Assembly (NCBI RefSeq): GCF_036855935.1
Contig: NZ_JASPFK010000001.1
Coordinates: 2,482,501 to 2,546,500, forward strand
DNA: 64,000 nucleotides
From: Sphingomonas sp. LR60
GTDB lineage: Bacteria > Pseudomonadota > Alphaproteobacteria > Sphingomonadales > Sphingomonadaceae
Direction of reading: 5' to 3'
The first letter of the stretch is position 1; every line of letters begins with the position of its first letter. This document shows positions 20,246-32,727 of this stretch, piece after piece. Both the position numbers and the translations under genes were made by a program. The notes under the pieces were generated by a model, which ran no database searches, had not been told where the DNA came from, and was given only the letters and a program-made list of their open reading frames with translations.

Positions 20246-21633
20246 GCAGGTCGCGCGCGCTGTTGCTCCCGCTGTTGCTGGCGGGATGCGCCCTGCCCGG
20301 CCCGCGTCGCGCCGCGCCCGACGCTGCTGCGGTCGTGCCGCCGCCAGCGTGGCGCAACGCGCTGCCGGTCGGTGGCGCCGTACAGTCGGGCTGGTGGCAG
20401 GGGTTCGGCGACCCGGTGCTGACCGCCTTGGTCGAGCGCGCGCTCGCCAACAATCTCGACATCCAGACCGCCGCCGCGCGCGTCGAGGAAGCGCGTGCTG
20501 CCGAGTCCCTGGCGCGCGCGCAATTGCTACCGCAGGTCGGCGGCGCGGTGCCCGAGACACAGGGGCAGCAGATCAGCGCGCTCGGCACCACCGCACGCTC
20601 GGCGGCGGTGCAGCCGGGGCTGACGCTCAGCTACGATCTCGACCTGTTCGGGCGCTTGCGACAGGCGACACGCTTGGCGCGTGCGCAATTGCTCGCCACC
20701 GAGGCGGCAGCGGATACGGTACGGCTCGCGACCGCCGCGACGACGGCACAAAGCTACATCACGTTGCGCGCGCTCGACCACCGGCTCGCGATCGCGCGCG
20801 ACACGCTCGCGGCACGCGCCGAGGCGCTGCGGATCGCGCAACGGCGCTTCGAGGCGGGCTATACGTCGCGGCTCGAATATCGGCAGGCGCAGGCCGAATA
20901 TGCCAGCACCGCGCAACTCGTCCCTGCCGCCGAACTCGCGATCACGCGCGCCGAAAATGCGCTGGCGCTGCTGACCGGCGACGTGCCGCGCGCGATCGAT
21001 CGCGGGGTGACGCTGGAGCGGCTCGCGGCTCCGGCGATCCCGGACGGGCTGCCCGCCGACCTGCTGCGCCGCCGCCCGGATCTGTTCCAGGCCGAGCAGA
21101 CCCTGGTCGCCGCCGACCGCTCGCTCGACAGCCAGCGCGCGGCGATGCTGCCCAATCTGTCGCTGACCGGCGCGGCGAACCTCGTGCTGTCGACCGCGCT
21201 CGCGCAGCCGGAGGTGGTCTTCTCGCTCGGCGCGAGCATCCTTGGCCCGATCTTCGACGGCGGGCGGCTGCGCGCGCAGGAACGCGGCGCGACCGCACGC
21301 CGCGATCAGGCCGCCTTCGCCTACCGCCGCACCGCGCTGACCGCGTTCCGCGAGGTCGAGGATGCGCTGGCCGGCGTGCGCCGCACCGGCGAGCAGGCGC
21401 AGGCGTTGTCCGATCAGGTCGCGGCCTCGCGCGGCGCGCTCCAGAACGCCACCAATCGCTATCGTGCGGGGTACTCGAGCTATATCGAGCAGCTCGATGC
21501 GCAGCGCACGCTGCTGACCGCCGAACTGTCGCTGGCCCAGGCGCGCGCCGATCGGCTCAACAGCTATGTCGCGCTCTATCAGGCGATGGGCGGCGGCTGG
21601 TCGCGTCCGGAGGTGACGGCGGTGGAGCGCTAA
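20242..21633 (+). CDS. NodT-type outer membrane efflux lipoprotein
   Basis: 463 residues. The N-terminus is a lipoprotein signal, LLLPLLLAGC, with the modified cysteine at residue 16. Two outer membrane efflux (TolC-like) domains follow; QGFGDPVLTALVERALANN and YDLDLFGRLR are hallmark segments of the NodT branch, and LRRRPDLFQAEQTLVAADRS marks the second repeat. It forms the outer membrane duct of the EmrAB-type pump encoded just upstream. A REP element follows the stop by seven bases. Confidence 0.95.
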   Translation: MSRSRALLLPLLLAGCALPGPRRAAPDAAAVVPPPAWRNALPVGGAVQSGWWQGFGDPVLTALVERALANNLDIQTAAARVEEARAAESLARAQLLPQVGGAVPETQGQQISALGTTARSAAVQPGLTLSYDLDLFGRLRQATRLARAQLLATEAAADTVRLATAATTAQSYITLRALDHRLAIARDTLAARAEALRIAQRRFEAGYTSRLEYRQAQAEYASTAQLVPAAELAITRAENALALLTGDVPRAIDRGVTLERLAAPAIPDGLPADLLRRRPDLFQAEQTLVAADRSLDSQRAAMLPNLSLTGAANLVLSTALAQPEVVFSLGASILGPIFDGGRLRAQERGATARRDQAAFAYRRTALTAFREVEDALAGVRRTGEQAQALSDQVAASRGALQNATNRYRAGYSSYIEQLDAQRTLLTAELSLAQARADRLNSYVALYQAMGGGWSRPEVTAVER

Positions 21634-21639
21634 ACGGTC

Positions 21640-21734
21640 CGTCATTCCCGCGCGGGCGGAAATCCAGAACCTCCGACGTTTGTGACTCTTGCGAAAACCT
21701 GCGCGTCTGGATTCCCGCCTTCGCGGGAATGACG
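21640..21734. repeat. REP-like long inverted repeat, family A
   Basis: Arms CGTCATTCCCGCGCGGGCGG and ...GCCTTCGCGGGAATGACG flank a centre containing CCTCCGACGTTTGTGACTCT. It separates the convergent efflux operon and the membrane gene at 21742. Confidence 0.87.
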
Positions 21735-21741
21735 GGAGTGC

Positions 21742-22725
21742 TCAAGGCATTCCGGCGATCTTGTCCCCGGCCGGTTCCTCCGCTTCGATGACATTGGCGC
21801 CCTCCACCGTCGGCGGCTGCAGGAACGACGTCAGCAGGTAGAACACCAGATTGCTCCCCTGCGTCAGCGCCCCGCCTGCGAGCAACAACCCCGCCATCGC
21901 CTCGCGCGGGCCATTGATCGTGCCGCTCATCTCAAGCGCGGCACTCAGGAACAGCAGGTCCCGGTTGGGGATCACCGGCAGGCGGGAAATCACCATTTGC
22001 GCGGTGAGAAACACCAGCCAGACGCTCCACGGTTCTTGCGGCAGCACCACCGCCCATTGCGTCGCCTGCAGCAACACGGTCGCGACGATGCGCGCGCTGT
22101 GGATCGCCATCACCTGCGTCATCCGGCGTGCCGGCATCGCGATCAATTGCTTGCGCAGGCGGAACAGCAGCGGTGCGACGAAGATCGTCCCCAGCAACCC
22201 CGCGATCAACAACGCTGGGCCCGGATCCAGCCATTTTGCGATCCGCCGTGCGTCGCCCGCCGCCGCAAAGGCGATCAGCAGCATCAGCGTCACGCCCCCC
22301 GACGCGAGCGCGGACAGGATCGCATTGTCTTTCAGCCCGATCGCGATCGTCTTGGCGGGCAAGCCGATGACACGCCGCAGCCAGACGAACAGATATAGCT
22401 CACCGGAATAGCCGACCAGCGCGCTATTGAGGATCCGCTTGCGGATATAGATCGGAAAGCCACCCGGCAGCGGCCGTCCGAAGATCGTGCGGAACACCGC
22501 GATCTCCGACGCCGGCAGGATCAGGAAACCGACCACGAACAGGATGTAGAACAGCGGGTTGACCGGCAGGCTGGCGATTACGTCGCGCCAGCCGATCGCG
22601 CGGACCTTCAAGGCCATCCACGCGATCATCCCGACGAAGAAGGCGATCCGCGCCACCTTGCCTGCAACTTTCGCCGCCGGACGATCCGCCAGCGCGCGCC
22701 AGCGTTCGAGACGTTGCTCCAGCAT
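21742..22725 (-). CDS. Multi-pass membrane protein of unknown function
   Basis: 327 residues with seven to eight hydrophobic segments, for example IAFFVGMIAWMALKV, LFYILFVVGFLILPASEIAVF and LLIAGLLGTIFVAPLLF. Conserved-looking polar motifs sit between them (SGELYLFVWLRR, NRDLLFLSAALEMSG). The general pattern recalls lysyl-PG synthase-type or flippase-like membrane proteins found beside glycosyltransferases, but I do not assign a family. It is cotranscribed after the glycosyltransferase at 22738, with 12 bases between. Confidence 0.75.
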   Translation of the reverse strand: MLEQRLERWRALADRPAAKVAGKVARIAFFVGMIAWMALKVRAIGWRDVIASLPVNPLFYILFVVGFLILPASEIAVFRTIFGRPLPGGFPIYIRKRILNSALVGYSGELYLFVWLRRVIGLPAKTIAIGLKDNAILSALASGGVTLMLLIAFAAAGDARRIAKWLDPGPALLIAGLLGTIFVAPLLFRLRKQLIAMPARRMTQVMAIHSARIVATVLLQATQWAVVLPQEPWSVWLVFLTAQMVISRLPVIPNRDLLFLSAALEMSGTINGPREAMAGLLLAGGALTQGSNLVFYLLTSFLQPPTVEGANVIEAEEPAGDKIAGMP

Positions 22726-22737
22726 CGCCGTGGCGCG

Positions 22738-23517
22738 TCAGAAGATGCCGAGCGCACGCGATTCCGCGTAGAAGGCGTCGAACGACGCCTGCTGACGCGG
22801 TGTCAGGCGGAACTGCGAGTAATTGTCGGTGGTGTGGAACAGCTTGCGAATGTTCCACTCTACGATGTCGCGCGGACGCAGCGCGACACGGCGGGTGAAG
22901 TGATCGCGTTCCCACGTGTTGCTGCCGTGGAAGCACCGGATCAGCAGGCCCGCCCACTCCGATCCCATCGTCACGACGCCGCGCTTCACCCATGCGTCGC
23001 GGAAAGTGCTGTCCTCACCCTTCCGCTCGGAGGGATAACGAATGCTGTCGTCACGGATGTGCAGGATCGTGCTGGGCGCGCCGCCCTGGATGTAGCCGAC
23101 ATAGGGCCGCTCCAGCCACGCCGGATCGTCGAGATGGACGAGCGTCGCCGTGGTCCAGCACGCCGCCTTGTCTCCCAGCACCTGATGCTGGCGCGACAGG
23201 CGCTCCGGGTCGAACCAGTCGTCATCGTCCCAATGCGACATCAACGCACCGCGCGCGATGTCGAGCGACAGGTTGCGCAGGTCGCCCAGCGTGCGCGTGG
23301 GATCCTTCACCAGCCGGTGGTGGATCAGCCGCTCGGGCGGGATCGCGGCGAGGATCGGCGTATAATCTTCGTCGCCGTCGTCGACGATCACCATCTCGCG
23401 GTTGGGATAATCCTGCGAGAGAAAACAGTTGATCGAGCGCTCCGCCAGCTTGCGGCGATTGGCCGTCACCATCAGGCACGAAATCCGCGGACCATCTTCG
23501 GCGAAGGGCGAGATCAT
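22738..23517 (-). CDS. GT-A fold glycosyltransferase (family 2 type)
   Basis: 259 residues from ATG 23517. ISCLMVTANRR, then QDYPNREMVIVDDGDED, is the nucleotide-sugar site of GT2 enzymes; the metal-binding DxD region is MSHWDDDDWFDPERL. A C-terminal WERDHFTRRV segment is plausible as acceptor-binding. It should transfer a sugar at the inner membrane face. The gene is divergent from the GT-B gene at 23575 with a 57-base gap, so the cluster has a shared promoter region. Confidence 0.88.
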   Translation of the reverse strand: MISPFAEDGPRISCLMVTANRRKLAERSINCFLSQDYPNREMVIVDDGDEDYTPILAAIPPERLIHHRLVKDPTRTLGDLRNLSLDIARGALMSHWDDDDWFDPERLSRQHQVLGDKAACWTTATLVHLDDPAWLERPYVGYIQGGAPSTILHIRDDSIRYPSERKGEDSTFRDAWVKRGVVTMGSEWAGLLIRCFHGSNTWERDHFTRRVALRPRDIVEWNIRKLFHTTDNYSQFRLTPRQQASFDAFYAESRALGIF

Positions 23518-23574
23518 GCGCAGAGCCCCGCGTGCTGGGCAGGAGCCCGCGAACCGGCTACCAGCGACCACTGC

Positions 23575-24630
23575 ATGACGCGTATCATCTTCATCCTCAG
23601 CTATCCCACCTACGTCAGCGTCGCCGACCAGGCCGAATGGCTGGCGTGGAACAATCGCGACCGTCGGATGCCCGCTATCCTATCGGCGATGGGGGTGGAA
23701 GTCGAGTTGTGGGGGATCGGGCGCACGCCGCAGGTTGTTGAAGCGGCGGGCGATGACGGTACACGCTACACCGTCCGGCTGTTCTGCGCCGATAATCCGC
23801 GCCGCGCGCCCCGCGAGCATGTCAGCACCGCGATGCTGGAGGCGGCACGCGCCGCCACCGACGCCTTCTTCGTCGTGATCGGCACCAACGGCGGGATCGG
23901 CTATCACCTGTTCGATCGACTGCTACGCCCGGAGCGCCGCCGCTACGCGGTCATCATCGGGGGCGATTACTGGAGCCGCTTGCTGCCGCACGCGAAGTTG
24001 GTGTTCCCGGAGTCGGCAGTGCAGGAACAGGCGCTGGCCCACCCACGCTTCTTCTGGCGCGCGCCGATCCCACGCGCGCGAATGCTGCGATTGCCCAAGG
24101 CGATCGACACCGAGCTGTTCCATCCCGTGCTGTGTCCGGTCCAGTGGGACGTAATCGCGATCAGCCGTCTATCTCGCTGGAAAAGCTTCGACGAAGTCGG
24201 CGCGCTGTCGCAGCGTTACCGCGTGGCGGTGGCGGGTGGCGGACCCGATGCGGCGGCGCTTGCGAAACGCTTTCCCAAGATCGTGTGGCTGGGGCATGTG
24301 CCGCATCGTGATGTGCCCGGCCTGCTCCACCGGTCACATGTCTATTTTCACGCCGGCCGGCGCGACTATTTCCCGCGCGCGATCGTCGAGGCAATGGCGT
24401 GCGGGAAGCCGGTGATCGGCTTCGGTGCGCGGATGGGTGATGACGTCATCCCCGCCGATTGCGGGCTTAGTGTCGACCGTGCGACCTTCGCCTCCGCGAC
24501 GGCGGCGCTGCTCGACGACCCTGCGCGGATCGCCGCGATGGGCGCGGCGGCACGGCGACACGCCGTCGCGACACACGGGCTGAATAGCAGCGTGGCGGCC
24601 TGTCAGGTGCTCGCAGGAATGCTGCGGTGA
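23575..24630 (+). CDS. GT-B fold glycosyltransferase (family 4 type)
   Basis: 351 residues from ATG 23575. The C-terminal half has the family 4 signature YFPRAIVEAMACGKPVIGFG, including the E-x7-E-like nucleotide site, preceded by IVWLGHVPHRDVPGLLHRS. The N-terminal half is less conserved (FILSYPTYVSVADQAEWLAW). It should use an NDP-sugar donor; acceptor unknown. The stop overlaps the next glycosyltransferase by GTGA. Confidence 0.88.
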   Translation: MTRIIFILSYPTYVSVADQAEWLAWNNRDRRMPAILSAMGVEVELWGIGRTPQVVEAAGDDGTRYTVRLFCADNPRRAPREHVSTAMLEAARAATDAFFVVIGTNGGIGYHLFDRLLRPERRRYAVIIGGDYWSRLLPHAKLVFPESAVQEQALAHPRFFWRAPIPRARMLRLPKAIDTELFHPVLCPVQWDVIAISRLSRWKSFDEVGALSQRYRVAVAGGGPDAAALAKRFPKIVWLGHVPHRDVPGLLHRSHVYFHAGRRDYFPRAIVEAMACGKPVIGFGARMGDDVIPADCGLSVDRATFASATAALLDDPARIAAMGAAARRHAVATHGLNSSVAACQVLAGMLR

Positions 24631-25394
24631 AGTGGTCCTTCGTCATTCCTTACTTCAACGAGGCCGATTATCTGCCCGCGACGCTTGAGAGCCTCGCGGC
24701 GCAGACGTTTCGACCGTTCCGGCTGATACTGGTCGACAATGGCTCCACCGATGCGTCGGCGGCGCTTGCGCGACAAGTCGGTGCGATGCTGCCCGACATT
24801 GACGTGGTGCATCTGCGCGAGCCGCGCCCGGGCAAGATCCATGCGCTCGAACACGGCCTTGCGGCGGTAGCGACACCATACATCGCGTTCGGAGATGCCG
24901 ACACGATCTACCCGCCGCATTATCTCGCGACCGCCGATGCTGCTTTTGCGCCCGGTGTCGTGGCGGTGATGGGCACCGACGTGCCGGGCGACGACGCCGC
25001 GGCAGCGTTGCGCAAGCGTCGTCACGTCCGGTACGCCAGCCGGCTATGGCCGCGACAAACCCATACGGGCGGCTATGGTCAGACCTTTCGCACCGACGCG
25101 CTGCGGGCGGCCGGCGGCTACGGCGAGCGTTGGTGGCGCTACGTGCTGGAGGACCACGAGATCATGCAGCGTGTCGGCAAGCAGGGCCGGGTCGTCTATC
25201 CCTTCGATCTGTGGTGCGTGCCGTCGAACCGCCGCGCCGATCGCAGCGCGGTGAATTGGACGCTGGCGGAGCGGCTGCTCTACCATTTCACGCCCGCCGC
25301 GGCGAAGGACTGGTATTTCTACCGCTTTCTCGGGCCCCGGCTCGCGGCGCGACGAATGGACAACCTCAACCTGCGCGACAAGACGTGGCTCTGA
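24627..25394 (+). CDS. Family 2 glycosyltransferase
   Basis: 255 residues from a GTG at 24627 overlapping the preceding stop. FVIPYFNEADYLPATLESLA and LILVDNGSTDASAALARQ form the GT2 donor site, and FGDADTIYPPHYL carries the metal-binding DAD. LEDHEIMQRVGKQGRVVY is the catalytic-base ED region. The product likely adds a sugar in the same surface glycan as its two neighbours. Confidence 0.92.
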   Translation: MKWSFVIPYFNEADYLPATLESLAAQTFRPFRLILVDNGSTDASAALARQVGAMLPDIDVVHLREPRPGKIHALEHGLAAVATPYIAFGDADTIYPPHYLATADAAFAPGVVAVMGTDVPGDDAAAALRKRRHVRYASRLWPRQTHTGGYGQTFRTDALRAAGGYGERWWRYVLEDHEIMQRVGKQGRVVYPFDLWCVPSNRRADRSAVNWTLAERLLYHFTPAAAKDWYFYRFLGPRLAARRMDNLNLRDKTWL

Positions 25395-25406
25395 TTTAGT
25401 CGCCGG

Positions 25407-26492
25407 TCACTCCGGCTCCACCCCGCGCGCCAGCCGTCCGCGCGCATAGTCGAGCGCGCGCCGTATCCCGTCGTCGAGCGGGATCGTCTGACGCCAGCCG
25501 AGTTCGTCGTGGATGCGCGACGCGTCCGAATAGCGTTCCGCCACCCCAACCGGCTTGCCCTCGGTACCCAGCACCGGCGCGTCATAGCCCTCGATCGACA
25601 CCATCCGCGCGGCGAGATCGAGGAAGCTGGTCGGCTTACCCGATCCGATGTTGAACGCACGCGCGTCGCTGACCCCGCGACACACCAGCAGGCACGCCTC
25701 GCACGCATCGTCGATATGCACGAAATCGCGGGTCTGGTGCCCCGATCCCCAAACCCGCACCGGATCTCGCCGCGCCGCGACCCGCAATGCGATCGCCGGA
25801 AACGGATAGACTACGTCCTGATCCTCGCCATAGCCCGAAAACGGCCGCACCACGCCGACGCTCAGGCCATATTTCTCATGCGCGATCCGGCTCAGATACT
25901 CACCGGTCAGCTTGCTCCAGCCATAGGTATAATCGGGCAGTCCCAACCGCTTCTCGAAGGAGATGTCATCCTCGTGCAGCGCGCGGCTCTCGCCGGCTTC
26001 CTGCAGGTCGATGGGATAAGCCGCGCTGGAGGAAGCATAGAGGATGCGGCCAGGCCGAGCGACCTTCGCCAACCACAGGAAGAAGGTGCTGTCGATCGCC
26101 AGATCGATCCCGACCGCCAGCGGATCGTTGTCGATCACGTTGCGCCCGCCGACCACGCTGGCGAGATGATAAACCTCGTCGAACGCCGGCAGCTTCGCGA
26201 GCCCTAGCGATGGCGTCATTCCCAGTTCCGCCTGCGCCACCGCGACGAAATCGGCACGGATGAAGCGCACCACCGCATCGTGCACCGCGACCTCGTGGAA
26301 CGCGACCCCGCCCTCTTCGCCGACGTGGCGAAGCTGCGGCACCTCCCAGTCGGCCGGCGCCTTGCCGGTCGAGAGATCGTCGATGATCCAGATCTCGTTG
26401 CCGCCCTCCGCGGCCAGCTTGGCAACCAGATGGCGCCCCACGAACCCACAGCCCCCGGTCACCAGAACTCGACGTGCCACTACTGCCTCCAT
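25407..26492 (-). CDS. NAD-dependent sugar epimerase/dehydratase
   Basis: 361 residues of the extended short-chain dehydrogenase family. [18 protein letters not shown] is the Rossmann glycine motif, and the catalytic Tyr and Lys are in [15 protein letters not shown] (YxxxK). The closest appearance is UDP-glucose 4-epimerase or related nucleotide-sugar dehydratases, including the ending [20 protein letters not shown]. It converges on the glycosyltransferases and probably makes their donor sugar. Confidence 0.92.
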   Translation of the reverse strand: MEAVVARRVLVTGGCGFVGRHLVAKLAAEGGNEIWIIDDLSTGKAPADWEVPQLRHVGEEGGVAFHEVAVHDAVVRFIRADFVAVAQAELGMTPSLGLAKLPAFDEVYHLASVVGGRNVIDNDPLAVGIDLAIDSTFFLWLAKVARPGRILYASSSAAYPIDLQEAGESRALHEDDISFEKRLGLPDYTYGWSKLTGEYLSRIAHEKYGLSVGVVRPFSGYGEDQDVVYPFPAIALRVAARRDPVRVWGSGHQTRDFVHIDDACEACLLVCRGVSDARAFNIGSGKPTSFLDLAARMVSIEGYDAPVLGTEGKPVGVAERYSDASRIHDELGWRQTIPLDDGIRRALDYARGRLARGVEPE

Positions 26493-26541
26493 GCTTGCGA
26501 CCGTCGCGGTGCCACCCTAGCTTCCTTGGTGCAACCCACCC

Positions 26542-26569
26542 CTTGTGTTGCCCAAAAGCAACACCATCT
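26542..26569 (+). promoter_or_regulatory. Candidate RpoH promoter of clpB with internal palindrome
   Basis: CTTG at 26542-26545, 17 bases, then ACCATCT at 26563-26569, close to sigma-32 forms (CTTG..., CCCATNT). The spacer holds a perfect inverted repeat, GTGTTGC (26545-26551) and GCAACAC (26558-26564) around CCAAAA. It lies 28 bases before the clpB ATG. Confidence 0.6.
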
Positions 26570-26596
26570 GACACCCAAGAGAAACAGGGCTTACAG

Positions 26597-29176
<2,580 letters not shown>

Positions 29177-29222
29177 GTCAGGGGCCAGCGGAGTTTTGGG
29201 CCGGGTGCTTGGCCCTCCCCTC

Positions 29223-29316
29223 CGTCATTCCCGCGCAGGCGGGTATCCAGAACCTCGGACGTCTTGATTTCCACGACGGCCTGCGCGTCTGGATCCCCGC
29301 CTGCGCGGGGATGACG
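29223..29316. repeat. REP-like long inverted repeat, family A
   Basis: Arms CGTCATTCCCGCGCAGGCGG and ...CCGCCTGCGCGGGGATGACG. The rest of the 29177-29556 gap shows a weak GGGCC/GGCCC hairpin at 29198-29215 just after clpB, and no gene. Confidence 0.87.
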
Positions 29317-29556
29317 GCAAGGGAGGGGATGACCTTAAAGGTTGAAACTCCTCGCTATCCAGCCCCGCCCGAGGCCCCTCGCACCTTGCATCGCGCCGAT
29401 CGCGATGCCATCTCACACGACGAACGATCCATTTTGGGTGAGGATTTCCCTTCGGTTACGCGCGCCCGTCCGGCGCTGCGCCCGGAACAAACACGAGCGA
29501 CGACCCTCCTGCCCGCAACGGGTTGGGGGTTGCCGTCATAGCGGAAAGACCTCCCG

Positions 29557-31230
29557 ATGCAGCCCACCCCCTCCACCTCTGGCGTCACCCGCCGCAACTT
29601 GCTCGGCGCCAGCCTCGCCGCCGGCACCGCCGCGCTCGCGCCCGCCGCGCGCGCCGCGCCGACCGAGCGCAAGGTCGACGTACTGCTGATCGGCGGCGGG
29701 ATCATGAGCGCGACGCTCGGCGTGCTGCTCACCCAGCTCGAACCCGGCTGGTCGATCGAATTGGTCGAACGGCTCGACAAGGTCGCCGACGAAAGCTCGA
29801 ACGGCTGGAACAACGCCGGCACCGGCCATTCCGCCCTCTGCGAGTTGAACTACACGCCAATTAACACCGCCGACGGCCGCGTCGAGATCGCCAAGGCGAT
29901 CGAGATCAACGAACAATTCCAGGTCACGCGCCAGTTCCTGTCGTCGCAGGTCAAGGCCGGGGTGCTCGGCAATCCGCGCAGCTTCATCAATTCGACACCC
30001 CACATGAATCTCGTCTGGGGTGACGAGAATGTCGCCTTCCTGCGCAAGCGGTACGAGGCGCTGGGAGCGAGCCCGCTGTTCTCGGGCATGGAGTTCAGCG
30101 ACGATCCCGCGCAGATCGCCGGCTGGGTGCCGCTGATGATGGAAGGCCGCGCGCCGGGGCAGAAGCTCGCCGCGATGCGCTCGCCGCTCGGCACCGACTG
30201 CGACTGGGGCGAGGTGACGCGGCAATATATCGCGTCGCTTGCCAAGCAGCCGAACGTCACGCTTACCACCGGGCACGAGGTCCGTTCGCTGGAGCGCAAC
30301 AACGACGGCACCTGGCGCGTCTCCGCCCGCAGCATGAAGGACGATAGCGAGCAGGTCATCACCGCGCGCTTCGTCTTCGCCGGGGCGGGTGGCGGCGCGC
30401 TGCCGATCCTCCAGAAGTCGGGCATTCCCGAAGCCGACGATTATGCCGGCTTCCCGGTCGGCGGATCGTTCCTCGTCACCGAGAATGCGGCGGTGGCCCA
30501 GCGGCATCTTGCCAAGGTCTACGGCAAGGCGGCGAGCGGATCACCGCCGATGTCGGTCCCGCATCTCGACACGCGCTATCTGAACGGCAAACAGGTGCTG
30601 CTGTTCGGCCCCTTCGCGACCTTCTCGACCAAGTTCCTGAAGCAGGGGTCGTATTTCGACCTGCCGGCATCGGTGACGCTCGACAATTTCCGCCCGATGC
30701 TCGCGGTCGGCTGGGACGATTTCGACCTCGTCGAATATCTCGCCGGGCAGCTTATCATGAGCGATGCGGACCGGATGAACGCGCTGCGCGAGTATCTGCC
30801 CGCGGCGAAAGACGGCGACTGGCGACTGTGGCAGGCCGGGCAGCGCGTGCAGATCATCAAGCGCGATCCGAAGAAGGGCGGCGTACTCAAGCTCGGCACC
30901 GAGATCGTCGCCGCAAAGGACGGCTCGATCGCGGCGCTGCTCGGCGCATCGCCGGGTGCCTCGACCGCACCGTCGATCATGCTCGATTTGCTCAAGAAGG
31001 TCTTCGCCGACCGGCTGGCGACCCCGGCGTGGCAGCAGCGCATCAGCGCGATCGTCCCCAGCTATGGCACGCCGCTCAATGCGCAGCCCGATCTGCTCGC
31101 GCGCGAATGGGCCGCGACCGCGCAGACGCTGCAACTGACGATCGCCCCGCCGCCGGTCCATGTCGCCTCGCAGCCCGCGCCGGCGGCGACGCGCGTCAAG
31201 CCGGACCGTCATCCCGATCTGGCGCTGTAA
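29557..31230 (+). CDS. mqo: Malate:quinone oxidoreductase with Tat-type signal
   Basis: 557 residues, compared with about 490-550 for Mqo. It oxidises malate to oxaloacetate and passes electrons to quinone through FAD. The FAD-binding dinucleotide motif is [39 protein letters not shown] and [13 protein letters not shown] are strong Mqo signatures. The N-terminus has a twin-arginine leader, [13 protein letters not shown], with a hydrophobic stretch and an [13 protein letters not shown] cleavage region, which suggests export of the folded flavoprotein; most Mqo enzymes are cytosolic peripheral membrane proteins. Confidence 0.95.
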   Translation: MQPTPSTSGVTRRNLLGASLAAGTAALAPAARAAPTERKVDVLLIGGGIMSATLGVLLTQLEPGWSIELVERLDKVADESSNGWNNAGTGHSALCELNYTPINTADGRVEIAKAIEINEQFQVTRQFLSSQVKAGVLGNPRSFINSTPHMNLVWGDENVAFLRKRYEALGASPLFSGMEFSDDPAQIAGWVPLMMEGRAPGQKLAAMRSPLGTDCDWGEVTRQYIASLAKQPNVTLTTGHEVRSLERNNDGTWRVSARSMKDDSEQVITARFVFAGAGGGALPILQKSGIPEADDYAGFPVGGSFLVTENAAVAQRHLAKVYGKAASGSPPMSVPHLDTRYLNGKQVLLFGPFATFSTKFLKQGSYFDLPASVTLDNFRPMLAVGWDDFDLVEYLAGQLIMSDADRMNALREYLPAAKDGDWRLWQAGQRVQIIKRDPKKGGVLKLGTEIVAAKDGSIAALLGASPGASTAPSIMLDLLKKVFADRLATPAWQQRISAIVPSYGTPLNAQPDLLAREWAATAQTLQLTIAPPPVHVASQPAPAATRVKPDRHPDLAL

Positions 31231-31343
31231 CCTCGACCCGACAGGGGACGGCGGTACGGAAAAACTCGCCGCTCCCCCTGCCGTCGCCTGCGCTTTCGTG
31301 CGAAGGGATTTGTCCGACACAATCCCCGGCAGAGTGACTTCGC

Positions 31344-32072
31344 ATGACCAGCATCGGCATCTACGGCAGCAACGGTCGCATGGGCCGCGCGATCGCCACG
31401 ATCGCGGCCGGTGAAGGCGTGACGATCGCCGGGGGCGGCGATGCGGGCAGCGATCCGTTCCCCGTCGCGCACGCCGCCGATGTTCTGGTCGATTTCTCGA
31501 CACCGGCGGCGCTCGAATCGCATTTGGCAGCGGCAATCGCGGCGCGAACGCCGATCGTGATCGGCACCACCGGGCTGCTCGCGACCCACCACACGCTGAT
31601 CGAGCGCGCCGCGGAGTCGGTCGCGGTGCTCCAGACCGGCAATACGTCCCTCGGCGTGACGCTGTTGAGCGTGCTGGTCCGCGAGGCCGCCGCCCGGCTG
31701 GGTGCGGAGTGGGACATCGAAATCACCGAAATGCACCACCGCCACAAGGTCGATGCCCCGTCGGGAACCGCGCTGCTGCTCGGCGAGGCGGCGGCGGCCG
31801 GGCGCGACACGCGGCTCGCCGAAGTCCGCGTCGACAGCCGCGCCGGGCTGGTCGGTGCGCGCAGCGACGGCACGATCGGCTTCGCGTCCTTGCGCGGCGG
31901 ATCGGTGGTCGGCGACCACAATGTCATTTTCGCCGGCGAGGGCGAGCGGATCGAGATCGGCCACCGCGCCGACGACCGCACGATCTTCGCGCGCGGTGCG
32001 GTCAAGGCCGCGCTGTGGCTCGCCGGTCGCGCGCCGGGCCGCTATGCGATGGCCGAGGTGCTCGGGCTTTGA
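31344..32072 (+). CDS. dapB: 4-hydroxy-tetrahydrodipicolinate reductase DapB
   Basis: 242 residues. DapB reduces the product of DapA with NAD(P)H on the way to meso-diaminopimelate and lysine. The nucleotide-binding motif is IGIYGSNGRMGRAI, and the active-site signature is EMHHRHKVDAPSGTALLLGE. It is coupled to the endonuclease III gene by a TTGA overlap at its stop. Confidence 0.97.
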   Translation: MTSIGIYGSNGRMGRAIATIAAGEGVTIAGGGDAGSDPFPVAHAADVLVDFSTPAALESHLAAAIAARTPIVIGTTGLLATHHTLIERAAESVAVLQTGNTSLGVTLLSVLVREAAARLGAEWDIEITEMHHRHKVDAPSGTALLLGEAAAAGRDTRLAEVRVDSRAGLVGARSDGTIGFASLRGGSVVGDHNVIFAGEGERIEIGHRADDRTIFARGAVKAALWLAGRAPGRYAMAEVLGL

Positions 32073-32725
32073 AGAAGGCGGACGTTCTCGAATTCTACCG
32101 ACGCCTCGCCGAAGCCAATCCGCATCCCGAAACCGAACTGGAGTCGGTCAACGACTACACGCTGCTGGTCGCGGTCGTGCTGTCCGCGCAGGCGACCGAC
32201 GCCGGGGTCAACAAGGCGACCCGTGCGCTGTTCGCCTCGGTCGACACGCCCGAGAAGATGCTCGAGCTGGGGCTGGACGGGCTCAAGCAGCACATTCGAA
32301 CGATCGGGCTGTTCAACACGAAGGCCAAGAACGTCATCGCCTTGTCGCAGGCGTTGGTCGACGAGCATGGCGGCCGCATCCCCGAAAGCCGCGAGGCGCT
32401 GGAAAGGCTGCCCGGCGTCGGGCGCAAGACCGCCAATGTCGTGATGAACGTCGCTTTCGGTGCCGAGACCTTCGCGGTCGACACGCACATCTTCCGCGTC
32501 GGCAACCGTACCGGGCTCGCCAAGGGGAAGACGGTGCTCGCGGTCGAAAAGCGCCTCGACGCCGTGACCCCGGCGCCGTTCCGCGTTCATGCGCATCACT
32601 GGCTGATCCTGCACGGCCGTTACGTCTGCAAGGCGCGCCGTCCCGAATGCTGGCGATGCATCGTCGCCGACCTCTGCGCGTTCAAGCCCAAGACCCCGCC
32701 CCCGCCCAGCCGCACGAAGGACTGA
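32069..32725 (+). CDS. nth: Endonuclease III
   Basis: 218 residues from a TTG at 32069 that overlaps the dapB TGA. It is a DNA glycosylase/AP lyase that removes oxidised pyrimidines. The helix-hairpin-helix is LERLPGVGRKTANVV with the catalytic lysine, the catalytic aspartate is in AVDTHIFRVGNR, and the C-terminal [4Fe-4S] loop has the C-x6-C-x2-C-x5-C spacing in CKARRPECWRCIVADLC. No ATG is available near the conserved N-terminus (KKADVLEFYRRLAE), so the TTG start is well supported. Confidence 0.95.
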   Translation: MKKADVLEFYRRLAEANPHPETELESVNDYTLLVAVVLSAQATDAGVNKATRALFASVDTPEKMLELGLDGLKQHIRTIGLFNTKAKNVIALSQALVDEHGGRIPESREALERLPGVGRKTANVVMNVAFGAETFAVDTHIFRVGNRTGLAKGKTVLAVEKRLDAVTPAPFRVHAHHWLILHGRYVCKARRPECWRCIVADLCAFKPKTPPPPSRTKD

Positions 32726-32727
32726 CG

